Assembly: GCF_022163125.1 (NCBI RefSeq)
Contig: NZ_CP091881.1
Location: 6,634,001-6,698,000, forward strand
Source of the DNA: Paenibacillus sp. HWE-109
GTDB lineage: Bacteria > Bacillota > Bacilli > Paenibacillales > NBRC-103111
Reading direction: 5' to 3'
DNA: 64,000 nucleotides
Shown: one piece after another, positions 33,542 to 42,175 of the stretch
Numbering within the stretch: the first letter of the stretch is position 1
Layout: every line of letters starts with the position of its first letter
Notes under the pieces: generated by a model
The model's database searches: none
The model's input: the letters and a program-made list of their open reading frames with translations, nothing else
What the model was told of the DNA's origin: nothing
Translations under genes and position numbers: made by a program

Positions 33542-34752
33542 CCAAGCTCCAAGCTGTCATCCGGATCCGTGCCTTTGGTCTCTTTGCCGAATACCAGCAG
33601 CACAACGGCTCCAACAACAATAGCCACAAAAAACACCATGAATATGGAGGTAATGGCCTGTCCTCCTGCCACTAGCAAACCGACGAGATAGGGACCGATA
33701 ATCCCGCCGACGCGTCCGAAGGAAGCAGCAAAGCCTACTCCCGTTGAGCGCACCTCCGTCGGATACAACTCAGGTGTATAGGCGTACATGGCGCCCCATG
33801 CACCCAGGTTAAAGAAGGACAAGCTGATACCCGCGGCTATAAGCATCCCTTCAGTTTCCGCATGACTAAACCATAAAGCACTTCCGGCCGTCAACAGCAG
33901 GTAGGTGACGAGCACAAATTTGCGGCCAAATTTCTCTATGAAGTAAGCCGCTGTAAAGTATCCCGGAATTTGTGCAAGTGTCATAATCAGCACATATTCG
34001 AAGCTTTTTACAAGACTGAAGCCCTTCAACACCATAACCGTAGGCAGCCATAGGAACATGCCATAATAGGAAAACACGACCGTAAACCACAATACCCAGA
34101 GGGTGACCGTCGCTCTGCGATGTTTCATGGACCACAGGGAAGCAGTGCGTTCTCGAAAGGATAGCTTCGGACTTTTAGATTCTGTAAAGCGCGGCGAATC
34201 CTGAATGGCCCGCCTTAGATACAACGCGTACAAAGCCGGCAAAGCGCCTATTAGAAAGGCCGCTCGCCACCCGTATACCGGAATGACGAAGTACGCTATC
34301 AGCGCAGCTATAATCCACCCGCACGCCCAGAAACTCTCTAGCAGCACAACCGCACGCCCGCGTTCATGAGCCGAGAAGGACTCCGAAACGAGCGTAGAAG
34401 CTACGGGAAGCTCTCCCCCCAGCCCGAATCCGGTAACAAAACGCAGCACACACAGTATGACGAAGCTTGTCGCTAGTGCCGATAGTCCGCTCGCAGCGGA
34501 GAAAATCAGCAGTGTCGCTAACAATATGGTCCGTCGCCCATATCGATCAGCAAGCGAGCCTGCTACTACCGCTCCGAACGCCATTCCAATGGAATTAATC
34601 GCAACTAACAATCCGACTTGCTGCGAACCCAGGTTCCATTCTACGGCTAGCGCAGCAACGATAAAGGAGATGATTCCAACATCCATAGCGTCGAACAGCC
34701 AGCTGATGCCTGCGCTTAGCAGCAATTTGCGTTTATAAGGTTTTTGCATCAT
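33538..34752 (-). CDS. MFS transporter (sugar/aromatic acid porter type)
   Basis: 404 residues, twelve membrane helices. Loop 2-3 GSLADRYGRRTILL and the matching FIEKFGRKFVL in the second half, plus the R-x-E signature ELYPTEVRSTGVGFAASFGRVG. Resembles the AAHS/sugar-porter type carriers for organic acids. Divergent from the bicupin gene (137-bp gap), so it may carry oxalate, formate or another small acid (inference). Confidence 0.88.
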   Translation of the reverse strand: MMQKPYKRKLLLSAGISWLFDAMDVGIISFIVAALAVEWNLGSQQVGLLVAINSIGMAFGAVVAGSLADRYGRRTILLATLLIFSAASGLSALATSFVILCVLRFVTGFGLGGELPVASTLVSESFSAHERGRAVVLLESFWACGWIIAALIAYFVIPVYGWRAAFLIGALPALYALYLRRAIQDSPRFTESKSPKLSFRERTASLWSMKHRRATVTLWVLWFTVVFSYYGMFLWLPTVMVLKGFSLVKSFEYVLIMTLAQIPGYFTAAYFIEKFGRKFVLVTYLLLTAGSALWFSHAETEGMLIAAGISLSFFNLGAWGAMYAYTPELYPTEVRSTGVGFAASFGRVGGIIGPYLVGLLVAGGQAITSIFMVFFVAIVVGAVVLLVFGKETKGTDPDDSLELG

Positions 34753-34889
34753 GGTGGAGGAATATGCCTCTCTTTCCCTCGATAATCTCCATATTATTAA
34801 CTACTATCCCCTGAATGTGCATATCTATAGCTTACTATCATATTTTGTAAAGTACTACCTACATCTTATATGCTGAAAAGGGTGATGGC

Positions 34890-36074
34890 ATGGAACGTAT
34901 TCCACAACCGATTAGAAGCGATGGTGCTGGTTGGGTCGACAAAGGCCCCCGCGATGTTCTGAGAGACCTTGAGAATCCCAATATGTTTGTTCCTCCGGCT
35001 ACAGATGCAGGATTAATTCCCAACCTTAAATTCTCTTTCTCAGACTCGCATATGCAATTGAACCTGGGCGGATGGTCGCGCGAGATCACCGTTCGCGAAC
35101 TGCCTATCGCCACCACACTTGCCGGTGTGAATATGAGCTTAACCCCTGGCGGTGTGCGTGAATTGCATTGGCATCAGCAAGCAGAATGGGCCTATATGAT
35201 ACTGGGCAGCGCAAGAATTACCTCCGTTGATCAACACGGCCGTAATTTCATTGCAGACGTAGGCCCTGGCGATCTATGGTATTTCCCTCCAGGACTGCCC
35301 CATTCCATCCAAGGACTTGAAGACGGCTGTGAATTCCTGCTCGTCTTTGATGATGGCCACTTCTCAGACCTCAATACACTCTCGATTTCGGATTGGTTTG
35401 CCCATACGCCTCCAGATGTCCTATCTGCTAATTTTGGCGCGCCGATCAACGCCTTTAACCATATTCCTTCGGAACAGGTTTATATTTATCAAGATGTCGT
35501 CCCGGGTCCCATAGAAAGTCAACAAGTTTCTTCTCCTTATGGTACCATCCCGCAGAGTTTCTCTCATAAACTGCTGGCGCAGCCGCCTCTCAAAACACCA
35601 GGCGGAAGTGTGCGTATTGTGGACTCCACCAACTTCCCTATTTCCCAAACCGTCGCAGCCGCTCTCGTCGAAATTGAACCTGGCGCTATGCGTGAGCTGC
35701 ACTGGCATCCCAACCAAGATGAATGGCAATATTATCTTACCGGGCAAGGGCGCATGACCGTTTTTGCCGGTAACGGGGCAGCCCGAACATTCGACTACAG
35801 AGCCGGAGATGTCGGTTATGTGCCTTTTGCCTTCGGTCATTACATTCAAAATACCGGGACGGAGTCCCTATGGTTTTTGGAGATGTTCAAAAGCAATCGT
35901 TTTGAAGATGTCTCGCTGAATCAATGGATGGCCCTCACACCCGCCAGCTTGGTAAAAAGCAACTTGCATGTCGGCCCTGAACTGCTCGATACGCTGCGCA
36001 AGACAGAATGGCCTGTTGTGAAATACCCCGGATTTTCTTATTATCCCAGCCCTATTCCCCCTTCCAAATATTGA
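34890..36074 (+). CDS. Oxalate decarboxylase family bicupin
   Basis: 394 residues, two manganese cupins. N-cupin ligands: HWHQQAEW and the His of GLPHSIQ; C-cupin ligands: HWHPNQDEW and the His of FGHYIQN. This is the bicupin layout of B. subtilis OxdC/OxdD. The N-terminal lid that reads SENST in OxdC reads SDLNT here (after FDDGHF), so the lid acid is Asp rather than Glu. No signal peptide. Ribosome site AAGGG before ATG. Role: oxalate breakdown or acid-stress, if the lid change permits decarboxylation. Confidence 0.9.
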   Translation: MERIPQPIRSDGAGWVDKGPRDVLRDLENPNMFVPPATDAGLIPNLKFSFSDSHMQLNLGGWSREITVRELPIATTLAGVNMSLTPGGVRELHWHQQAEWAYMILGSARITSVDQHGRNFIADVGPGDLWYFPPGLPHSIQGLEDGCEFLLVFDDGHFSDLNTLSISDWFAHTPPDVLSANFGAPINAFNHIPSEQVYIYQDVVPGPIESQQVSSPYGTIPQSFSHKLLAQPPLKTPGGSVRIVDSTNFPISQTVAAALVEIEPGAMRELHWHPNQDEWQYYLTGQGRMTVFAGNGAARTFDYRAGDVGYVPFAFGHYIQNTGTESLWFLEMFKSNRFEDVSLNQWMALTPASLVKSNLHVGPELLDTLRKTEWPVVKYPGFSYYPSPIPPSKY

Positions 36075-36145
36075 TACATCTAGGCCGTCCCCACTTGGTC
36101 ATACTAAAAGCAAAGGTGACTTAAACGAAGTGGAGGGCATCAATT

Positions 36146-37150
36146 TTGGACGTTAAAAACCCTATAAGCTCAGCAGAGCTAGGAACGCTGTGGCTTACCT
36201 ATCAGCAAAAAACACTCATATTAAGAGTTCTGGAATATTTTATCGAAAAAACAGAGGATTCAGAAGCAAGAAATATAATGGGTGGGTTATGGCAAGATCT
36301 GAGTTATTATGTTAACAAAATAAAAGATCTGTTCGAGCTTCAAGGCATTGTCATTCCTGTTGGGTTTGGGAAAGAAGATGTCCATTTAGACGCTCCTAAA
36401 CTGTACGACAACGGTTTTGATATCATGTTCCTTCGCGTTTTAAAAGAAATTAGCATGGGGTTGTACACCGTTAATATGAATATGTCCTATCGCTCGGAAG
36501 TGATGGATATCTACGAGGGACTGACCGTGGTTACGCAAAAAACGTACCGAAGATCGACGGAGTACCTGCTAAAGAAAGGGATTCTCACGATCCCTCCGAA
36601 AGTGACCATGCCACAATCAACCGAATTTATTGAAAGTAAAAGTTATTTAAAGGGATTTAATCTCTGGGGAGATAAAAGAGCTTTGAATACCATTGAGTTA
36701 GGCGTTCTTCATCATGGGATTGAAACCAATAATGTCGGCATGCAAGTAATTACCGGCTTTGCTCAATGTGCGAGCAATCCGGAGGTGAAGGACTATTTCG
36801 TCAAAGGAAAAGAACTTGCCAAGAAACAAATCCAAACCTTTGAAGGAATTCTTCTGGAGAATGATATTCAGTTCTCCGCCACTTCGGGATGCACGGTAAC
36901 CACGTCTACCCTGCCCCCCTTTTCCGATAAGCTGATGATGTTCTGCGTTTATCTTCTTAATGGATTCGGTCTGGTCAGCAGCAGCTTCGGGACTGTTTTT
37001 ACTTTGAGAAATGATGTAACGCTGAAAACAGCTTGGATTGCGAAGGATATTTATTTTTACACGCATGATGGCATTAAAATCATGATTAAAAATGGTTGGC
37101 TGGAAGAACCTCCGCAAATGGAAGATAGGCATCAACTTATTCATCACTAG
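36146..37150 (+). CDS. DUF3231 family protein (spore-associated type)
   Basis: 334 residues in two similar helical halves, each with long helices and His/Glu residues, the ferritin-like DUF3231 layout common in spore-forming Bacillota (for example GTLWLTYQQKTLILRVLEYF and KELAKKQIQTFEGILLENDI). Start TTG with GTGGAGGG 8 nt before. Function unknown; frequently sporulation-expressed in relatives (family knowledge). Confidence 0.83.
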   Translation: MDVKNPISSAELGTLWLTYQQKTLILRVLEYFIEKTEDSEARNIMGGLWQDLSYYVNKIKDLFELQGIVIPVGFGKEDVHLDAPKLYDNGFDIMFLRVLKEISMGLYTVNMNMSYRSEVMDIYEGLTVVTQKTYRRSTEYLLKKGILTIPPKVTMPQSTEFIESKSYLKGFNLWGDKRALNTIELGVLHHGIETNNVGMQVITGFAQCASNPEVKDYFVKGKELAKKQIQTFEGILLENDIQFSATSGCTVTTSTLPPFSDKLMMFCVYLLNGFGLVSSSFGTVFTLRNDVTLKTAWIAKDIYFYTHDGIKIMIKNGWLEEPPQMEDRHQLIHH

Positions 37151-37176
37151 TTGAGGGGAACAGGGTAAGGACAAAA

Positions 37177-37220
37177 AAGAGGCTGTTCGTAAGGTTTTCA
37201 ACCCTGCGAGACAGCCTCTT
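37177..37220. terminator. Bidirectional terminator between convergent genes
   Basis: Stem AGAGGCTGT...ACAGCCTCT with a GGTTTTCAACC core; A-tract on the left and TT on the right serve both strands. Very like the hairpin at 7844 (same AGGCTGTCTC core). Confidence 0.8.
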
Positions 37221-37229
37221 GGCATTTAT

Positions 37230-40200
37230 TCACTCATTGATAAACCCTGCTTGGAGCAGCATCCGATACAGAAGCACTGTCGTTTCCGCACGAGTTAATG
37301 ACTTCTGTGGACGTAATTCATTGCCATAGCCATTCATTATTCCAGCAGCTAATGCTGTCTTGATAGCATCGCTTGCCCAATTACTAATCTGACTGCGATC
37401 CGCATAGACCGCTAAATCCACCTGCTCGCTTGCATGACCGGTAAGTGAAGGGGCATCGGCTAACTTCAGGGCACGTACGAACGTTACGATCGCTTCTTGT
37501 CGCGATACCTCTTGATTAGGGCCAAATGTTCCTTCCGAGAAGCCGTCCATCATACCGTATGCTTTCGCTGCTGCTACAGCTCCGCTATACCAACTCGCCT
37601 CGGCTACGTCGCGAAAATCCGTATGATTCCCGCCTATCGGCAGACCCAGCGCTCTGACAAGCAGCGCCGCGAGTTCAGCCCGAGTAATCGCGACGTCAGG
37701 AGCGAAGCGACTTTCATCTATGCCCTGCACGATCATTCTCCCCGAAATTTTGGCGATTTCTGATGCCGCCCAGTGTCCTTGCGTGTCTGATAATTGAAGC
37801 TTTTTGGAAACTACTACATATGCGCTATTTGTAAGACTGTGGATAAGGGCAACGGAATGTCCATCGACCTGAATGAATTCCGTGGGAACCGGACGCACAC
37901 CGGACTGCTGATCCCACACGACAACTGTTGAAGCCGTTCCAGCCATACTGCTTGGCAAGTAAATGGCTCTTTCGACGAAACGGGTGAAGCTGGCAAGCTC
38001 TCTTCTCTTCCCTTCCTGCAGGACATGCACATCAAAATAAATCGGATCGGCCATTAGTTGGAATCCGCCTTTATTCGCGGCATCCTGCAGTTCACGCATC
38101 TTTTCGCCTTTGCCATGCTCGATTGTTATCTGAGCTTCCCCACCATCGGTCCAGATCGTTGTCTGGTTCACGACTTCGGCTAGCGGCAAGCGGTATTGAC
38201 CCAACTGAGTTTGCAAAGTAAGTATCGCCGATTTCTTAGCAAGAAGATCAAGTGCATCCCCGGGGATTCGCAGAGCTACTTTGCCCGCCTCGTCATCTAT
38301 TGAAATGGTGAGATTTGCATCGGCCGCGCGGTTCAGCGGGTCGAGTACTTTCTTCAGCGTGCCCAAATCCAAGAGAACATCGATGGATTTCACACCATTC
38401 GCATCGATTTGGAAAGTGGCGATTCCGGAAACACCTTGGTCGTTTATCCGAACTTTGAGGGAACGATTGGCGGCTGTCGGATTCGTCTCACTGGAACTAG
38501 AAGAATCGGGTTCGGGGCTTGGCAGTGCCCGGACTACGCTCAGCGAATACGTTTTAATCGAACCATCTTGTGCTTTGACCGTAATCTCGAACAGGTTTTC
38601 ACCCGTTATTAAGGCATATTCATCGGTCATTGAGCTGCCGGCGACCTGTATTCCATTCACATAAACGGATGAATAAACATCCGTGGTTGTCAGGATCATT
38701 TTCAACCCATAGACCGAATGACTGACATCCACACGATTGCTTATTTTCCCCGCATCAAAATCAAACTTTACCACCCCGCCTAAGCCTGTAAGCTGCCAAC
38801 CAGTCAAATTCGCATTGCTGCTCAAAGGAACAATGTTCTGCACTTCAAGCAAACTAACGTTGGCGTTGCCCGCTGTATCTAAGACATAAACAGAATATAT
38901 CCCGTTCTCTTGTACGGTAAAATGGTCATTGATCTGCACGCCCTGTGTATCAAAATAGGAGAGGGCCCTGCTTCCCGCTGCCCACTTGATCGCTGCTACT
39001 CGATTGAATTCACCATATACAGTCGCCGTTACTGTAACGGTCACATTCCCGAAGGTAGGGATAACAGGATCTGTCCGCAGTTCGATATTCGGCGGCTGGT
39101 CATATGTAAACGCAATATTCACGGTTTGGAGCAACGATAGATTGCTCGTTCCATCCTTGGCCGAATAAGTGACATTCTCTGCAGTGGTATTGCTCACCAA
39201 ATAGTTGGCAAGGCCATCTTCATTGGTTACTTCGTAGACGGCGTCGATGACCGACTGACCGCCGTTCGCTTGAAGCAGCACGCGTTTTCCAACGATCGGG
39301 TGATCATACTCATCCTTGAGTTTGATAAGAATGGAGGCTTTGCTGTGACCGTCTGCTCGTACGACTAGATCGCTGGTCGTAACTGTAGAGCGAGACGAAC
39401 TCACCGGCCCAGTCACGAACTGCACGCTGGCCGTCGCTGCCAACGCGCTGCCGCCAAGGCTTGCTCGTACAGTTGCGGTGCCCAGCGTCACAGGAGCTGT
39501 CAGCAACGCCGTGTAGCTGCCGTTCTGATTGTCCGTCACCGGGCCAACCGTCCCTAAGGTCGACGTGATCGCTACCGTCGCGCCGCCGCTCGTCAAAGCA
39601 TGGCCCTGCGCGTCTTTCAGCTTCACGCTGAGCGTCGTCTGACTTGTCCCGTCAGCCGTCAAGGAAGCGTCGCCCGCCGCCAGCGTGCTGTGCGCCGGGG
39701 ACGGCGCGCCAGTCACGAACTGCACGCTGGCCGTCGCTGCCAACGCGCTGCCGCCTACGCTGGCTTGCACAGTCGCGGTGCCCAGTGTCACCGGAGCTGT
39801 CAGCAACGCCGTGTAAGTACCGTTCTGGTTGTCCGTCACCGGGCCAACCGTCCCTAAGGTCGACGTGATCGCTACCGCGGCGCCGCCACTCGTCAAAGCA
39901 TGGCCCTGCGCGTCTTTCAGCTTCACGCTGAGCGTCGTCTGACTTGTCCCGTCAGCCGTCAAGGAAGCGTCGCCGGCCGCTAGCGTGCTGTGCGCCGGGG
40001 ACGGCGCGCCAGTCACGAACTGTACGCTGGCCGTCGCTGCCAACGCGCTGCCGCCTACGCTGGCTTGAACAGTCGCGGTGCCCAGCGCCACCGGAGCTTT
40101 CAGCAACGCCGTGTAGGTGCCGTTCTGATTGTCCGTCACCGGGCCAACCGTCCCTAAGGTCGACGTGATCGCTACCGCGGCGCCGCCACTCGTCAAAGCA

Positions 40201-41732
40201 TGGCCTTGCGCGTCTTTCAGCTTCACGCTGAGCGTCGTCTCACTTGTCCCGTCAGCCGTCAAGGAAGCGTCGCCGGCTGCTAGCGTGCTGCGCGCCGGGG
40301 ACGGTGCGCCAGTCACGAACTGCACGCTGGCCGTCGCTGCCAACGCGCTGCCGCCTACGCTGGCTTGCACAGTCGCGGTGCCCAGCGCCGTTGGAGCTGT
40401 CAGCACCGCCGTGTAAGTGCCGTTCTGGTTGTCCGTCACCGGGCCAACCGTCCCTAAGGTCGACGTGATCGCTACCGCCGCGCCGCCACTCGTCAAAGCA
40501 TGGCCCTGCGCGTCTTTCAGCTTCACGCTGAGCGTCGTCTGACTTGTCCCGTCAGCCGTCAAGGAAGCGTCGCCGGCTGCCAGCGTGCTGTGCGCCGGGG
40601 ACGGCGCGCCAGTCACGAACTGCACGCTGGCCGTCGCTGCCAACGCGCTGCCGCCTACGCTGGCTTGCACAGTCGCGGTGCCCAGCGCCGTTGGAGCTGT
40701 CAGCACCGCCGTGTAAGTGCCGTTCTGGTTGTCCGTCACCGGGCCAACCGTCCCTAAGGTCGACGTGATCGCTACCGCCGCGCCGCCACTCGTCAAAGCA
40801 TGGCCCTGCGCGTCTTTCAGCTTCACGCTAAGCGTCGTCTGACTTGTCCCGTCAGCCGTCAAGGAAGCGTCGCCGGCTGCCAGCGTGCTGTGCGCCGGGG
40901 ACGGCGCGCCAGTCACGAACTGCACGCTGGCCGTCGCTGCCAACGCGCTGCCGCCGACGTTGGCTTGAACAGTCGCGGTGCCCAGCACCGTTGGAGCTGT
41001 CAGCAACGCCGTGTAGGTGCCGTTCTGGTTGTCCGTCACCGGGCCAACCGTCCCTAAGGTCGACGTGATCGCTACCGTCGCGCCGCCGCTCGTCAAATCA
41101 CTACCCTGCGCGTCTTTCAGCTTCACGCTGAGCGTCGTCTGACTTGTTCCATCTGCTACAAGGCTGGCATTAGCACTTGAAATCCCACTCTCAGTCGGGG
41201 ATATCGAATAATCCGCGACCATATAGGTTCTGAAAGAGAAGTCAAGATTAGCGACCATACCCATACCGCCTGGATACGGATTGTTATTACTGCTATACCA
41301 TCCAAAACCAGAAGAAGCTCCTCCGAACTCCGTGGAGGCAACCATTCTATACATTGTATTCTTCTTCAAATACGGCGATGCACCAGAGAAATCCAGCGCT
41401 ACCCAGCCTACTCCGAACGACGCCAACTGAGCAGTAGCAAGCGGCGTCGAAAGATCGCCTTCCTTATAGATGCTTAAACTAATGGCTCCGGGTGTACCGT
41501 ATGAATCGAATATGTTGAGATCAATCTTACTAAGATAACCAGTAATTGCCGGGGTAAATGTCTGATAACGAGGATAATCATGATTAACCCAAACATTCCC
41601 AGTTACGTTTACCTGCGCTTGATCCAAAACACCGGAAGCTGCTGTTGCTTGTCCACCAGTTACTCCGGAGATAGCAACCATCACTATAAGCAGGATGGCA
41701 ATCCATCTATTGCCTTGCTTCATACCCTTCAT
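37230..41732 (-). CDS. SLH surface protein with tandem Ig-like repeats
   Basis: 1500 residues from the ATG that follows AGGAGGATAGGG (MKGMKQGNRWIAIL; the frame stays open 23 codons upstream). Signal peptide ~1-32 ending ATAASG. Then a ~150-residue beta domain, six near-identical ~100-residue bacterial Ig-like (invasin/Big_1) repeats plus a seventh diverged one, a region with an Ig-like part, a cadherin-like beta-sandwich (LTGWQLTGLGG ... FEITVKAQDGSIKTYSLSVV), and three SLH domains at the C-terminus (motifs ITRAE, VSRQE, LTRAE). SLH domains hold it on pyruvylated secondary wall polymer. Likely an adhesin or a carrier of a surface function. Confidence 0.92.
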   Translation of the reverse strand: MKGMKQGNRWIAILLIVMVAISGVTGGQATAASGVLDQAQVNVTGNVWVNHDYPRYQTFTPAITGYLSKIDLNIFDSYGTPGAISLSIYKEGDLSTPLATAQLASFGVGWVALDFSGASPYLKKNTMYRMVASTEFGGASSGFGWYSSNNNPYPGGMGMVANLDFSFRTYMVADYSISPTESGISSANASLVADGTSQTTLSVKLKDAQGSDLTSGGATVAITSTLGTVGPVTDNQNGTYTALLTAPTVLGTATVQANVGGSALAATASVQFVTGAPSPAHSTLAAGDASLTADGTSQTTLSVKLKDAQGHALTSGGAAVAITSTLGTVGPVTDNQNGTYTAVLTAPTALGTATVQASVGGSALAATASVQFVTGAPSPAHSTLAAGDASLTADGTSQTTLSVKLKDAQGHALTSGGAAVAITSTLGTVGPVTDNQNGTYTAVLTAPTALGTATVQASVGGSALAATASVQFVTGAPSPARSTLAAGDASLTADGTSETTLSVKLKDAQGHALTSGGAAVAITSTLGTVGPVTDNQNGTYTALLKAPVALGTATVQASVGGSALAATASVQFVTGAPSPAHSTLAAGDASLTADGTSQTTLSVKLKDAQGHALTSGGAAVAITSTLGTVGPVTDNQNGTYTALLTAPVTLGTATVQASVGGSALAATASVQFVTGAPSPAHSTLAAGDASLTADGTSQTTLSVKLKDAQGHALTSGGATVAITSTLGTVGPVTDNQNGSYTALLTAPVTLGTATVRASLGGSALAATASVQFVTGPVSSSRSTVTTSDLVVRADGHSKASILIKLKDEYDHPIVGKRVLLQANGGQSVIDAVYEVTNEDGLANYLVSNTTAENVTYSAKDGTSNLSLLQTVNIAFTYDQPPNIELRTDPVIPTFGNVTVTVTATVYGEFNRVAAIKWAAGSRALSYFDTQGVQINDHFTVQENGIYSVYVLDTAGNANVSLLEVQNIVPLSSNANLTGWQLTGLGGVVKFDFDAGKISNRVDVSHSVYGLKMILTTTDVYSSVYVNGIQVAGSSMTDEYALITGENLFEITVKAQDGSIKTYSLSVVRALPSPEPDSSSSSETNPTAANRSLKVRINDQGVSGIATFQIDANGVKSIDVLLDLGTLKKVLDPLNRAADANLTISIDDEAGKVALRIPGDALDLLAKKSAILTLQTQLGQYRLPLAEVVNQTTIWTDGGEAQITIEHGKGEKMRELQDAANKGGFQLMADPIYFDVHVLQEGKRRELASFTRFVERAIYLPSSMAGTASTVVVWDQQSGVRPVPTEFIQVDGHSVALIHSLTNSAYVVVSKKLQLSDTQGHWAASEIAKISGRMIVQGIDESRFAPDVAITRAELAALLVRALGLPIGGNHTDFRDVAEASWYSGAVAAAKAYGMMDGFSEGTFGPNQEVSRQEAIVTFVRALKLADAPSLTGHASEQVDLAVYADRSQISNWASDAIKTALAAGIMNGYGNELRPQKSLTRAETTVLLYRMLLQAGFINE
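39411..41150. repeat. Six tandem 300-bp coding repeats
   Basis: The segment AGTCACGAACTG recurs exactly every 300 bp (39411, 39711, 40011, 40311, 40611, 40911). Units differ at only a few bases, mostly third positions. High identity and exact length point to recent expansion or gene conversion; assembly collapse or copy number change is possible. The opposite strand stays open through each unit, an artefact. Confidence 0.93.
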
Positions 41733-41760
41733 CCCTATCCTCCTCTCGATGCTCGTCGTC

Positions 41761-41940
41761 CTAAAATTGAATAAATCCAACATATGTACACCCCCCAACA
41801 ATCAATGCCGCAATGAAAAAAATACCTAAGTACCATTTCACGAATCTAAAGCTTGTACCTGCACCATCCCACCAGATCTTTACTAAGATCACAGCTCCAA
41901 GAATAAGAATGCAAATAAAAGCAATGAAAGCATTATACAT
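41761..41940 (-). CDS. 59-residue double-span membrane protein upstream of SLH gene
   Basis: MYNAFIAFICILILGAVILV starts the protein, followed by KIWWDGAGTSFRF and a second helix GIFFIAALIVGGC. AAGGTGG lies 7 nt before the ATG. It ends 28 bp before the SLH gene start and points the same way, so the two are likely co-transcribed. No family recognised. Role in surface-protein export or anchoring is a guess from context. Confidence 0.65.
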   Translation of the reverse strand: MYNAFIAFICILILGAVILVKIWWDGAGTSFRFVKWYLGIFFIAALIVGGCTYVGFIQF

Positions 41941-42175
41941 TTTTAATCCACCTTGACCTCTCTGATTCTTAATGTAGTTAATAAGATAGCGGAAATCTCT
42001 GCTATTCTCTATACCTATAAAGGGGTATCTTCGGTCTACCTCTTAATAGGTATAGCTTTTTCAGGTATGCGGCTTTATGATATCGATAGATTTTTCTGCT
42101 AATTGTATGCAACAAGGACCGCTCTTCCCTTACAATAGAACAGTAGCTAGAAAGTGACCTTAGAGGTGTCCGACC

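Noticed and set aside
39600..41068. Series of 74-95-codon frames opposite the SLH gene
   Set aside because: Exact copies every 300 bp, a by-product of the coding repeat on the other strand.
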